A model generated the notes under the pieces. The model was not told where the DNA came from, did not search any database, and saw only the letters and a list, made by a program, of their open reading frames with translations. Both the position numbers and the translations under genes were made by a program. A stretch of DNA of 6,047 nucleotides, taken from positions 1 to 6,047 of the forward strand of contig JABJCZ010000414.1 of NCBI GenBank assembly GCA_018668475.1. The letters are read 5' to 3'. The stretch is from Alphaproteobacteria bacterium (GTDB lineage Bacteria > Pseudomonadota > Alphaproteobacteria > UBA828). Positions 1 to 6,047 of this stretch are shown in pieces (position 1 is the stretch's first letter; each line of letters begins with the position of its first letter).

Positions 1-2015
1 ATGGCCGGGCCGGCAGTGTCCTTGTAGGGATCACCGACGGTGTCACCCGTTACTGCGGCCTTGTGGCTGTCTGAGCCCTTGCCACCATGATTGCCATCCT
101 CAATGTACTTCTTGGCGTTGTCCCAGGCACCGCCACCTGCCGTCATGGAGACGGCAAGGAACAGGCCAGTAACAATGGTGCCCATGAGGCACGCACCGAG
201 TGACGAGAATGCTGCTCCCTGCCCGGCGATTGCCCAGATCACAAAGAAGAAGGCAACCGGTGCGACCACTGGCAGCAAAGACGGAACGATCATTTCCCGA
301 ATGGCTGATTTGGTTAGCAGGTCAACAGCCTTGCCATACTCCGGCTTGCCAGTGCCCTCCATGATGCCAGGGATCTCGCGGAACTGGCGCCGCACTTCGA
401 TCACCACCGATGCCGCAGCTCGACCCACGGCCAACATCGCCATAGAGCCGAACAGGAACGGCAACATGCCGCCAAAGAACAGACCCACAACCACATAGGG
501 ATTGGAGAGACTGAACTCGACCGGCACATCAGGGAAGTATTTCTGCAGATCCTGCGTATAGGCTGCAAACAGCACGAGTGCCGCTAACCCCGCCGAGGCA
601 ATTGCATAGCCTTTGGTCACCGCCTTGGTGGTGTTACCAACGGCATCCAGCGCATCGGTGGTCTTGCGCACGTCTTCCGGCAGATCTGCCATTTCAGCAA
701 TGCCGCCAGCGTTATCCGTTACCGGACCGTAGGCATCGAGCGCCACAACCATACCGGCCAGCGCCAGCATCGCAGTAACTGCAATGGCAATGCCAAAGAG
801 ACCCGCTGCCAGATAGGCCAGGATGATACCGGCGGAAATAATAATCGCCGGAACCGCTGTCGCCTGCATGGAGACTGCAAGCCCCTGGATCACGTTGGTC
901 GCATCACCCGTCTCTGACGCTTTGGCGATGGACTTGACCGGGTTGAACTCGGTCGACGTGTAATACTCTGTCACCCAGATCATCAGGCCGGTCACAACCA
1001 GGCCAATCAAGCCGCAAAGGAACAGGTCACTACCGCTTGAGGCAATATCGCCGATCATAAACTCGGTGTTCCAGCCGACGACCCACTCGGTAATTGGCCA
1101 GAAGACCACCGCCGAGAGAACCGCCGAAACGAGGAAGCCGCGATACAGCGCCGGCATGATCTTTTCGCTTTTGCCGAGCCGCACGAAGAAAGTGCCGATC
1201 ACCGACGTAATGATGCAGGCACCACCGATTGCCATCGGATACAGCATCATTGCGTCTTGCATTTCGCCAGTGAAGTAGACCGCGGCCAGCAGCATGGTCG
1301 CCACAATCGTAACTGCATAAGTCTCGAAGAGGTCGGCTGCCATGCCCGCACAGTCGCCAACATTATCGCCAACGTTGTCGGCAATAACGGCTGCGTTGCG
1401 AGGGTCATCCTCGGGGATGCCGGCCTCGACCTTACCCACAAGATCAGCGCCCACATCTGCACCCTTGGTGAAGATACCGCCGCCGAGCCGTGCGAAGATG
1501 GAGATCAACGATCCGCCGAACCCGAGAGCCACAAGCGCTTCGATGATTTCATCGGTATGGACGCCCGACGCCTTGAGAATGCCGTAGTAGACCACGACAC
1601 CCAGCAGGGCCAGACCAACCACTAACATGCCGGTAACCGCGCCCGAGCGGAACGCAACCGCAAGCGCAGGGCGCAAGCCCTTGGTCGCCGCATGAGCGGT
1701 CCGCACGTTGGCCCGCACCGACACGAACATGCCGATATAGCCCGTCGCGGCCGACAGGATTGCACCAATGGCAAACCCGATACCCACTTTGTAGCCAAGC
1801 AGAACGGTCAAAATGACGAAAATGACAACGCCGACGACACCGATCGCCAGATATTGCCGGTTGAGGTAAGCGCGCGCGCCTTCCTGAATAGCGGCCGCAA
1901 TTTCTTGCATTCGCGCATTGCCTGCGCTGGCAGAGAGCACTGAACGAATGGCATAAATTCCATAAAGCAGCGAAATCACACCACACGCGAGTGCGAACCA
2001 GTAGATGGCATCCAT
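1..2015 (-). CDS. hppA: K+-independent type H+-translocating membrane pyrophosphatase, C-terminus cut by window edge
   Basis: Integral membrane enzyme that hydrolyses cytoplasmic pyrophosphate to phosphate and uses the energy to pump protons across the inner membrane. I translated 671 codons without a stop; the frame runs off the window after [11 protein letters not shown], about 30 residues short of a usual length near 700. Diagnostic sites seen: [18 protein letters not shown] (residues 182-199) followed by IPEDDPRN and [12 protein letters not shown], the substrate and Mg2+ site; [23 protein letters not shown] (427-438); GNTTKAVT (460-467); and [10 protein letters not shown] near residue 630. 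Many hydrophobic segments lie between them. Lys464 and Thr467 in GNTTKAVT are the residues known to mark K+-independent proton pumps; K+-dependent ones have alanine at these positions. The start is fixed: an in-frame TGA lies 24 bases upstream and ATG is the only start codon after it. A GAAGGG ribosome site sits 12 bases before the ATG, a rather long spacing. A 174-base gap separates it from the upstream gene, so it may have its own promoter. Confidence 0.97.
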   Translation of the reverse strand, partial: MDAIYWFALACGVISLLYGIYAIRSVLSASAGNARMQEIAAAIQEGARAYLNRQYLAIGVVGVVIFVILTVLLGYKVGIGFAIGAILSAATGYIGMFVSVRANVRTAHAATKGLRPALAVAFRSGAVTGMLVVGLALLGVVVYYGILKASGVHTDEIIEALVALGFGGSLISIFARLGGGIFTKGADVGADLVGKVEAGIPEDDPRNAAVIADNVGDNVGDCAGMAADLFETYAVTIVATMLLAAVYFTGEMQDAMMLYPMAIGGACIITSVIGTFFVRLGKSEKIMPALYRGFLVSAVLSAVVFWPITEWVVGWNTEFMIGDIASSGSDLFLCGLIGLVVTGLMIWVTEYYTSTEFNPVKSIAKASETGDATNVIQGLAVSMQATAVPAIIISAGIILAYLAAGLFGIAIAVTAMLALAGMVVALDAYGPVTDNAGGIAEMADLPEDVRKTTDALDAVGNTTKAVTKGYAIASAGLAALVLFAAYTQDLQKYFPDVPVEFSLSNPYVVVGLFFGGMLPFLFGSMAMLAVGRAAASVVIEVRRQFREIPGIMEGTGKPEYGKAVDLLTKSAIREMIVPSLLPVVAPVAFFFVIWAIAGQGAAFSSLGACLMGTIVTGLFLAVSMTAGGGAWDNAKKYIEDGNHGGKGSDSHKAAVTGDTVGDPYKDTAGPA

Positions 2016-2047
2016 TTTCCGGCTGAACCCTTCTAGTCAGAAATGTT

Positions 2048-2063
2048 GGCGCCCGCAGGCGCC
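2048..2063 (-). other. GC-rich hairpin in the hppA leader
   Basis: GGCGCC, a four-base loop, and GGCGCC again form a perfect 6-bp all-G/C stem in the transcript, ending 32 bases before the hppA start codon. Each arm is itself palindromic, so the pair can also be read as a direct repeat (GGGCGCC twice, 10 bases apart). On the minus-strand transcript the hairpin is followed by AACAUUUCUG rather than a U-run, so it is a poor intrinsic terminator. It could be an mRNA-stabilising or translation-modulating leader structure, or have no function. The structure is directly seen; any role is inference. Confidence 0.4.
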
Positions 2064-2189
2064 CGACCGGCAGGTGCGACACGACTCAGGCCGACCCATC
2101 CGGGAAAAATCGCGCGGAAAATGCCAGAGAACGGGCTGAAACGCAACCGGCCCTGTCAACACGCCGTCCGTGAACCCGACTTAATGACC

Positions 2190-2636
2190 TTAATAGCCGC
2201 GATCCGTCGCATAGGAGATGAGAATTTCATCAACAATATCGGGTCCAAGAACGCGGGAAGACAGTGACTTGAATCGCGTCTTGATGCGACTGAGATTGAC
2301 GCCCCGCGTGTCCGTCTGCGACATGTTCGATTGGAAATTGAGATCGTCAATGAAGGCGTTGCGTAACTGAGTCATCTGATAATGAATCGCCGCCTTGACC
2401 TCCTCGTTTGGCACTTCAAGGATAAGGCCGATTGTCACGTATCGGTTCACCTTGCGCCCCTTGAGCACCGGCGCATACAGGGGGGTCATGTGGTAGAAAA
2501 CCGGATCCGGCACCGATTCAGCCAGAATTGCCTCGCCGACCTCAGAGTCCGCAAGAAACTGGTAGCCCGCCACCCCGATAACACCGACCAGCAGCAGCAC
2601 GACGACGATGATAATCTTTTTCTTCATGCCCTTCAT
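2190..2636 (-). CDS. Small single-pass inner-membrane protein, FliL-like
   Basis: A 148-residue protein. A basic N-terminus (MKGMKKK) is followed by one strongly hydrophobic segment at about residues 8-28, then a domain of roughly 120 residues expected to lie in the periplasm. This layout, a following PDPVFYHMTPLYAPV segment, a beta-strand pair around NRYVTIGLILEV (64-75), an amphipathic stretch with VKAAIHYQMTQLRNAFIDDL (80-99) and a C-terminal VDEILISYA strand resemble the flagellar basal-body protein FliL, which is anchored near the stator and motor. No cysteine or obvious catalytic motif is present. The start is supported by GGAAAGG 8 bases upstream of ATG; a second ATG three codons later is less well placed. 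It lies between thiL and hppA with gaps of 122 and 174 bases, and no flagellar gene is in view. The link to FliL is based on remembered pattern, so a function outside flagella in the broader FliL family is equally possible. The gene itself is well supported. Confidence 0.85.
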   Translation of the reverse strand: MKGMKKKIIIVVVLLLVGVIGVAGYQFLADSEVGEAILAESVPDPVFYHMTPLYAPVLKGRKVNRYVTIGLILEVPNEEVKAAIHYQMTQLRNAFIDDLNFQSNMSQTDTRGVNLSRIKTRFKSLSSRVLGPDIVDEILISYATDRGY

Positions 2637-2644
2637 GGGCGTGA

Positions 2645-2651
2645 CCTTTCC
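2645..2651 (-). promoter_or_regulatory. Ribosome binding site of the FliL-like gene
   Basis: GGAAAGG on the minus strand, 8 bases before the ATG at 2636. It decides between that ATG and the one three codons downstream, for which the spacing would be 17 bases. Confidence 0.6.
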
Positions 2652-2758
2652 GCATAAGACCCGTACCGGCTACATGCCGACATCACGAGAATACCCGTCT
2701 GATCATGAACGAAAAGTGAACCTGTGATAGCGCCTCGCGCCCATAGTCGCCGAAACCG

Positions 2759-3763
2759 TCAAAAATGGCGAAACCCGGCCTGCGGGAACACAAGGAGGCT
2801 ACCGTCAGGTGCCGTGACATGCACATCGCCATCGCTGTCGCCTGTCGATTCGGCGATATGACCTAGCGCTGCAACTGGCACACCGACTTCAAGCAGTACG
2901 CGCTGCAGCTTGTCCGTCCGGTCGGATGGCACGGTGAAGAGCAGCTCGTAGTCATCGCCACCGGTCAACAGGTCCGGGTATGTAACCCGGCCTTGCTGAA
3001 AAAGACCGTGGGCCGCCGCTGATAGCGGAACATTCTCGACGGGCAGATACGCCGATACACTGGATGCGCCGCAGAGGTGCCCTAGATCGGCGATCAGCCC
3101 GTCGGACACATCAACCGCGGCACTGGCGACACCACGTAATTTCTGGCCGAGCGCACTCCGCGCTTCTGGGCATTGATAGCGCTTTACCAGATCATCGCGC
3201 GCCGCAGAGTCGAGGTCTCCGAGTTCCTCCCGCAGTGCTTTCAGGCCCAGAGCACCATCACCGATCGCGCCACTCACATACAACTGATCGCCTGGCCGGG
3301 CCCCATTTCGTGTAATGGCTTGGCCTTGAGGCACATGGCCAAACGCCGTCAGCGATAGCACCAGAGGCCCGTCGGTAGAGACCGTATCACCGCCTGCAAG
3401 GGAAATGCCTGAGGCCGCCTGACCTTGCGCCAAGCCCATGGCAAAAGCCTCAAGCCAATCCGCCCCAATGTCTCGCGGCAAAACCACACCCAGGGCGTAG
3501 GCATAAGGCGTCGCACCCATAGCCGCGAGATCGGACAGGTTTACGGTCAACAATTTACGGGCAATGAGGTTTGCCGGGTCATCCGGCAGGAAGTGAACAC
3601 CAGCAACCAGCACATCTTTGGTCACGATCAGCTCGTGCCCGGGCGGCAGCGCCAGCACCGCAGCATCATCCCGCAAATCCAATGCGCCGGGCAACGGCTT
3701 GGCAAGCGGCGCAAAATAGCGCCGGATCATAGAAAATTCATCCATCGGGCTCGAGCTTGTCAC
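2759..3763 (-). CDS. thiL: Thiamine-monophosphate kinase
   Basis: Cytoplasmic enzyme that phosphorylates thiamine monophosphate with ATP to give thiamine diphosphate, the last step of coenzyme synthesis. The 334 residues match the usual family length of about 320-350. Family motifs appear in order: EFSMIRRYF at the N-terminus (9-17), RDDAAVL (31-37) and TKDVLVAGVHF (48-58), which contribute metal and substrate ligands, NLSDLAAMGA (75-84), AGGDTV (123-128), the nucleotide-binding DVSDGLIADLGHL (218-230) and GGDDYELLFT (268-277). All key aspartates are present, so it should be active. I chose the GTG start because a strong GGAGAGG lies 8 bases before it; an ATG six codons in (at 3745) has no good ribosome site and would simply remove MTSSSP. 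It begins 5 bases after the nusB stop, so the two are cotranscribed and the thiL ribosome site overlaps the end of nusB. The nusB-thiL pair following riboflavin genes is a common bacterial arrangement. Confidence 0.97.
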   Translation of the reverse strand: MTSSSPMDEFSMIRRYFAPLAKPLPGALDLRDDAAVLALPPGHELIVTKDVLVAGVHFLPDDPANLIARKLLTVNLSDLAAMGATPYAYALGVVLPRDIGADWLEAFAMGLAQGQAASGISLAGGDTVSTDGPLVLSLTAFGHVPQGQAITRNGARPGDQLYVSGAIGDGALGLKALREELGDLDSAARDDLVKRYQCPEARSALGQKLRGVASAAVDVSDGLIADLGHLCGASSVSAYLPVENVPLSAAAHGLFQQGRVTYPDLLTGGDDYELLFTVPSDRTDKLQRVLLEVGVPVAALGHIAESTGDSDGDVHVTAPDGSLLVFPQAGFRHF

Positions 3764-3768
3764 AAGCC

Positions 3769-4278
3769 CTACCTCTCCGGCAATTCTCCGGGTCGGGCCC
3801 GTTTGGCCAGATGATCAAGCACGCCGTTCACAAAGGCGACTTCCTTGTCGTCATAAAAGTCGCGGGCGAGTTCGACATATTCGTTGATGATGACCCGCAC
3901 TGGCACATCGGGCCGGCCAACCAGCTCAAATGCTGCCGCCGCTAGGAGCGAGCGCATCAGTTGGCCGAGGCGCTGCACTGTCCAGCCTTCCGCCAGCGCT
4001 TCGCCAATCATGGTGTCCAGCTCGCCACGGCGTTCAACGGCGCCAGCAACGACAGATTTAAAATGTCCTTCATCGGCCTCCGGGTATTGAAACCCTTCGA
4101 GTTCCTTGCCGATGCGAAAGGATATGAACTCCTGAATGACCGTCTCAGGTGCCGCATCTGCCCCGGCCAACTGATACAGCGCCTGAACTGCCGCCAACCG
4201 AGCCGCCGACCGGCCAAGCGCCCTGGATTGCCCCTTGTTACCGGCGGCCTTGTCGCCAACCACCTTGTCGTCAGCCAC
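3769..4278 (-). CDS. nusB: Transcription antitermination factor NusB
   Basis: All-helical RNA-binding protein that, with NusE (ribosomal protein S10), binds boxA RNA and helps RNA polymerase resist termination, mainly in rRNA operons. The arginine-bearing first helix RSAARLAAVQALYQL and the C-terminal signature VRVIINEYVELARDF followed by KEVAFVNGVLDHLAKRAR are characteristic of the family. From the start chosen the protein is 169 residues, slightly longer than E. coli NusB (139) because of a charged N-terminal leader (ADDKVVGDKAAGNKGQ) and a short basic tail, both typical of alphaproteobacterial forms. I chose GTG at 4278: it shares one base with the ribH stop (TAGTG), and GGAG sits 7 bases before it. 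An upstream in-frame ATG at 4329 would add 17 residues encoded inside ribH, and I regard it as spurious. The next gene, thiL, follows after 5 bases. Confidence 0.95.
   Translation of the reverse strand: MADDKVVGDKAAGNKGQSRALGRSAARLAAVQALYQLAGADAAPETVIQEFISFRIGKELEGFQYPEADEGHFKSVVAGAVERRGELDTMIGEALAEGWTVQRLGQLMRSLLAAAAFELVGRPDVPVRVIINEYVELARDFYDDKEVAFVNGVLDHLAKRARPGELPER
3772..3778 (-). promoter_or_regulatory. Ribosome binding site of thiL
   Basis: GGAGAGG lies within the last codons of nusB, just upstream of its TAG stop and 8 bases before the thiL GTG. It is the main reason for preferring the GTG over the ATG at 3745, and it places thiL initiation where ribosomes finish nusB, which suggests translational coupling. 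Confidence 0.65.
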
Positions 4279-4721
4279 TAGGACACTCCGTTTGCGAGTT
4301 TGCGGCGCAGCGCAATCATGGCGAGGCAAGCTCCAGCAGCATGGGCCCCTTTGTCGCCTTCTGTCCGGGCAGCCCGGGCCCAGGCTTGTTCTTTGTTCTC
4401 GGTCGTCAGAATGCCGTAGCCAAGTGCAATGCCGTGCGTGATCGCCAAATCATTCAGACCGCGCGCGCTCTCGCCACACACGTAGTCGTAATGCGTCGTT
4501 TCACCCCGGATCACGACCCCCAAGGCCACATATCCATCAAAGCGCTCACACTCCATGGCGATCCGGACGGCACCTGGGATTTCGAATGCACCCGGCACGG
4601 TCACCCGCTCGCAAGTTGCTCCCGCCGCCGCGATAGCGGCTTCAGCGCCGGCAACCAGTTCATCCGCCAGGTCTTCATAAAACCGGGCTTCGATCACCAG
4701 GATATGCGGGGCATCAGCCAT
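4278..4721 (-). CDS. ribH: 6,7-dimethyl-8-ribityllumazine synthase
   Basis: Penultimate riboflavin enzyme: condenses 5-amino-6-ribitylamino-uracil with 3,4-dihydroxy-2-butanone 4-phosphate to form lumazine, usually as a pentamer or 60-subunit shell. The 147 residues are a normal length. Seen motifs: EARFYEDL (11-18) with the substrate-stacking Phe14, VPGAFEIP (42-49), GVVIRGETTHYDYV (68-81) with the catalytic His77, and TTENKEQAWAR (106-116) with the phosphate-binding GDKGAHAA (122-129). All active-site positions look intact. The reading frame is open up to an ATG at 4796, but I start at 4721 because [14 protein letters not shown] aligns with the normal family N-terminus and the extra 25 residues would lie inside ribBX; the ribosome site is weak (GGACGGG). 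It overlaps the end of ribBX by 8 bases and its stop shares a base with the nusB start, indicating tight coupling. Confidence 0.96.
   Translation of the reverse strand: MADAPHILVIEARFYEDLADELVAGAEAAIAAAGATCERVTVPGAFEIPGAVRIAMECERFDGYVALGVVIRGETTHYDYVCGESARGLNDLAITHGIALGYGILTTENKEQAWARAARTEGDKGAHAAGACLAMIALRRKLANGVS
4286..4289 (-). promoter_or_regulatory. Ribosome binding site of nusB
   Basis: GGAG on the minus strand, inside the last codons of ribH and 7 bases before the nusB GTG that overlaps the ribH stop. It favours that short start over the ATG at 4329. Confidence 0.55.
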
Positions 4722-5850
4722 TTGACCCGTCCGCAGCGGAATCGGGGATATCCATGTGACCGACAACCTTGAGGCCGTACCCGTCGAGCCCGACAATCGA
4801 CCAGTGCGTGTTGTGCAGCAGGGTCATGTTGCGCACGCCCAGATCCAGCAGGATCTGCGCGCCCACGCCGTAATCCCGAAGTCCGCCGGGCTGATGCTCA
4901 TCGACATGATCTTTCATCAGGTCGGTAACCCGGGTCTGGCGGGGTTCCCGAATCAAGATGATCACACCGCGGCCCTCTTCGCCGACGATATCCATCGCAG
5001 CTTGCAACTTGCCAGCCTGATCACTATTCCCGTCCATCAATACATCATCCAGCGGGTTGAAGTCGTGCACCCGCACCAACACCGGTTCATCACCCGAGAT
5101 ATCGCCCTTCACGAGCGCAATATGTTCAGCGTATTCCACCGTGTTGACGTAAAGATGCATCCGGAATGCACCACCGTGGCGGCTCTTGAACTCGCGTTCC
5201 TGCACACGTTTGACGATGGTGTCATGGCGCAGCCGATAGGCGATCAGATCTTCGATCGTGCCGACTTTGATACCATGCAGTTGAGCCAAGGCAATCAACT
5301 CGGGCATCCGCGACATCGTGCCATCGTCATTCATGATTTCGCAGATCACGGCTGACGGATTCAGGCCGGCTAATCGCGCCAGATCAACACTCGCTTCGGT
5401 ATGCCCGGCACGAACAAGGGTGCCGCCATCACGGGCAATGAGCGGAAATACATGGCCGGGCGACGTAATATCCGCGGCACCCTTTGCGGGATCAATTGCG
5501 GCGCCGACGGTCAGCGCACGATCAGAGGCGGAAATACCTGTCGTCACCCCTTCGCGCGCCTCAATGGAGACCGTAAACGCTGTATCGTGCCGCGATTCAT
5601 TGCGCTTCGGCATTAGTTCCAAGCCGAGCTCATGACACCGCGTCGGGGTCAACGCAAGGCAGATGAGCCCGCGCCCATAGCGGGCCATAAAGTTGACCGC
5701 ATCTGGCGTGGCCATTTGCGCCGGAATGACAAGGTCGCCTTCGTTTTCTCGCTCCTCGTCGTCCACAAGAATCACCATCCGCCCATTGCGGAATTCGTCG
5801 ATGATTTCCTCTGTGGAAGCGAGGGCTTCATGGCGTGCAACTCGCAACAT
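4714..5850 (-). CDS. ribB: 3,4-dihydroxy-2-butanone 4-phosphate synthase with degenerate RibA-like domain (RibBX type)
   Basis: Converts ribulose 5-phosphate into formate and the four-carbon precursor of lumazine. Residues 1 to about 205 form an intact RibB domain: [13 protein letters not shown] (29-41) with the acidic Mg2+ site, [10 protein letters not shown] (86-95), [10 protein letters not shown] (103-112), SPGHVFPL (130-137), [16 protein letters not shown] (147-162) and [11 protein letters not shown] (171-181). Residues about 206-368 have the fold order of GTP cyclohydrolase II, ending in [14 protein letters not shown] and GLDGYGL, but the zinc-binding cysteine motif is replaced by [16 protein letters not shown] and this half contains no cysteine; the GQEGRGIGL and NNPxK motifs are also lost (IREPRQTRV and HNTHWSI instead). 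It is therefore not expected to be a cyclohydrolase. This matches the RibBX variant known in Proteobacteria. The ATG at 5850 is chosen; a GTG at 5859 overlapping the ribE stop (GTGA) would add three residues and is a real alternative. The 3' end overlaps ribH by 8 bases. Confidence 0.95.
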   Translation of the reverse strand: MLRVARHEALASTEEIIDEFRNGRMVILVDDEERENEGDLVIPAQMATPDAVNFMARYGRGLICLALTPTRCHELGLELMPKRNESRHDTAFTVSIEAREGVTTGISASDRALTVGAAIDPAKGAADITSPGHVFPLIARDGGTLVRAGHTEASVDLARLAGLNPSAVICEIMNDDGTMSRMPELIALAQLHGIKVGTIEDLIAYRLRHDTIVKRVQEREFKSRHGGAFRMHLYVNTVEYAEHIALVKGDISGDEPVLVRVHDFNPLDDVLMDGNSDQAGKLQAAMDIVGEEGRGVIILIREPRQTRVTDLMKDHVDEHQPGGLRDYGVGAQILLDLGVRNMTLLHNTHWSIVGLDGYGLKVVGHMDIPDSAADGSNG

Positions 5851-5855
5851 GATGC

Positions 5856-6047
5856 TCACTCTGTTTCGTTGAGGCGCGCAACGTAGCGCGCCAGCATGTC
5901 GACCTCAAGGTTCACGCGCACCCCCGGTGCAGCGCTTCCCAGCGAGGTCATCTGCTGGGTATGTGGAATGATGTTGACGCCAAACCGATCGGCCCCAACC
6001 TCGTTGACGGTCAGCGAGACGCCATCAACGGCAATTGAGCCTTTTTG
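5856..6047 (-). CDS. ribE: Riboflavin synthase, alpha subunit, C-terminal 63 residues only
   Basis: Catalyses the dismutation of two lumazine molecules to riboflavin and the pyrimidine that RibH reuses. Only the 3' end is in the window: the frame is open from the last base and closes at TGA after 63 residues. The visible part covers most of the second lumazine-binding repeat: [16 protein letters not shown] (2-17), [10 protein letters not shown] (22-31), TSLGS, and the C-terminal [15 protein letters not shown] (45-59), which matches the usual family ending that forms the trimerising helix. About 130-140 residues, including the first barrel, lie beyond the edge. It ends 5 bases before the ATG chosen for ribBX (or overlaps an alternative GTG by 4), so it leads the operon in this view. 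Calling it ribE follows common usage; some annotations say ribC. Confidence 0.94.
   Translation of the reverse strand, partial: QKGSIAVDGVSLTVNEVGADRFGVNIIPHTQQMTSLGSAAPGVRVNLEVDMLARYVARLNETE

Noticed and set aside
91..498. Plus-strand open frame of 135 codons opposite hppA
   Set aside because: The translation is a complement shadow (rich in Pro, Thr, Ala and Met) of the conserved C-terminal part of hppA.
2048..2063. Intrinsic terminator reading of the GGCGCC hairpin
   Set aside because: No U-run follows on either strand; in the plus direction the next bases are CGACCGG and in the minus direction AACATTTCTG.
1549..2082. Minus-strand open frame of 177 codons overlapping the start of hppA
   Set aside because: It is a shifted frame within hppA; its translation is rich in Arg, Cys and Trp with no family motif, while the hppA frame carries all pyrophosphatase signatures.
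2181..2193. Paired TTAA half-sites resembling a CtrA box
   Set aside because: The half-sites are 5 bases apart rather than the 7 required for TTAA-N7-TTAA, and one overlaps the stop codon of the FliL-like gene.
4722..4796. N-terminal extension of RibH by 25 residues
   Set aside because: The added segment is encoded inside the ribBX reading region, has no family match, and the internal ATG at 4721 gives the normal RibH length and N-terminus.
4149..5355. Plus-strand open frames of about 200 codons (4149-4772 and 4756-5355)
   Set aside because: They are antisense to ribH and ribBX, which are intact and fully recognisable; the plus-strand translations have low-complexity composition and no recognisable domain.
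5856..6047. FMN riboswitch for the riboflavin genes
   Set aside because: Such an element would lie upstream of the first rib gene, which is outside the window; nothing resembling it is seen here.

Overview
The window is a compact, one-directional stretch of bacterial core metabolism; every gene I can support is on the minus strand. The moderately GC-rich sequence, the order ribE - ribB(X) - ribH - nusB - thiL - small membrane protein - hppA, the RibB protein with a degenerate RibA-like tail, and a K+-independent type membrane pyrophosphatase all suggest an alphaproteobacterium, possibly Rhodospirillales-like. That assignment is inferred from gene content and protein character, not from a database match.

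Read in the direction of transcription (high to low coordinates), the window opens inside the 3' part of ribE (riboflavin synthase). It continues with ribBX (3,4-dihydroxy-2-butanone 4-phosphate synthase), ribH (lumazine synthase), nusB (transcription antitermination factor) and thiL (thiamine-monophosphate kinase). These five genes are packed with overlaps or a 5-base gap (GTGA or short spacing, 8-nt overlap, TAGTG, 5-nt gap), so they very probably form one translationally coupled operon. RibBX makes the four-carbon substrate of RibH, RibH makes lumazine, and RibE turns lumazine into riboflavin; ThiL completes thiamine diphosphate. GTP cyclohydrolase II activity is not encoded here, because the RibA-like half of RibBX lacks the zinc cysteines.

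After thiL there is a 122-base gap, then a gene for a small single-pass membrane protein resembling FliL. A 174-base gap follows, containing a GC-rich hairpin, and then hppA, a proton-pumping membrane pyrophosphatase that runs off the low-coordinate edge about 30 residues before its expected end. These last two genes may be transcribed separately from the rib-nusB-thiL group.

No tRNA, rRNA, mobile element, CRISPR array or insertion sequence was seen, and no gene-free stretch exceeds 300 bases. I do not see a new biological system here; the points most worth a second look are the degenerate RibX domain, the unannotated-looking FliL-like protein beside hppA, and the hppA leader.
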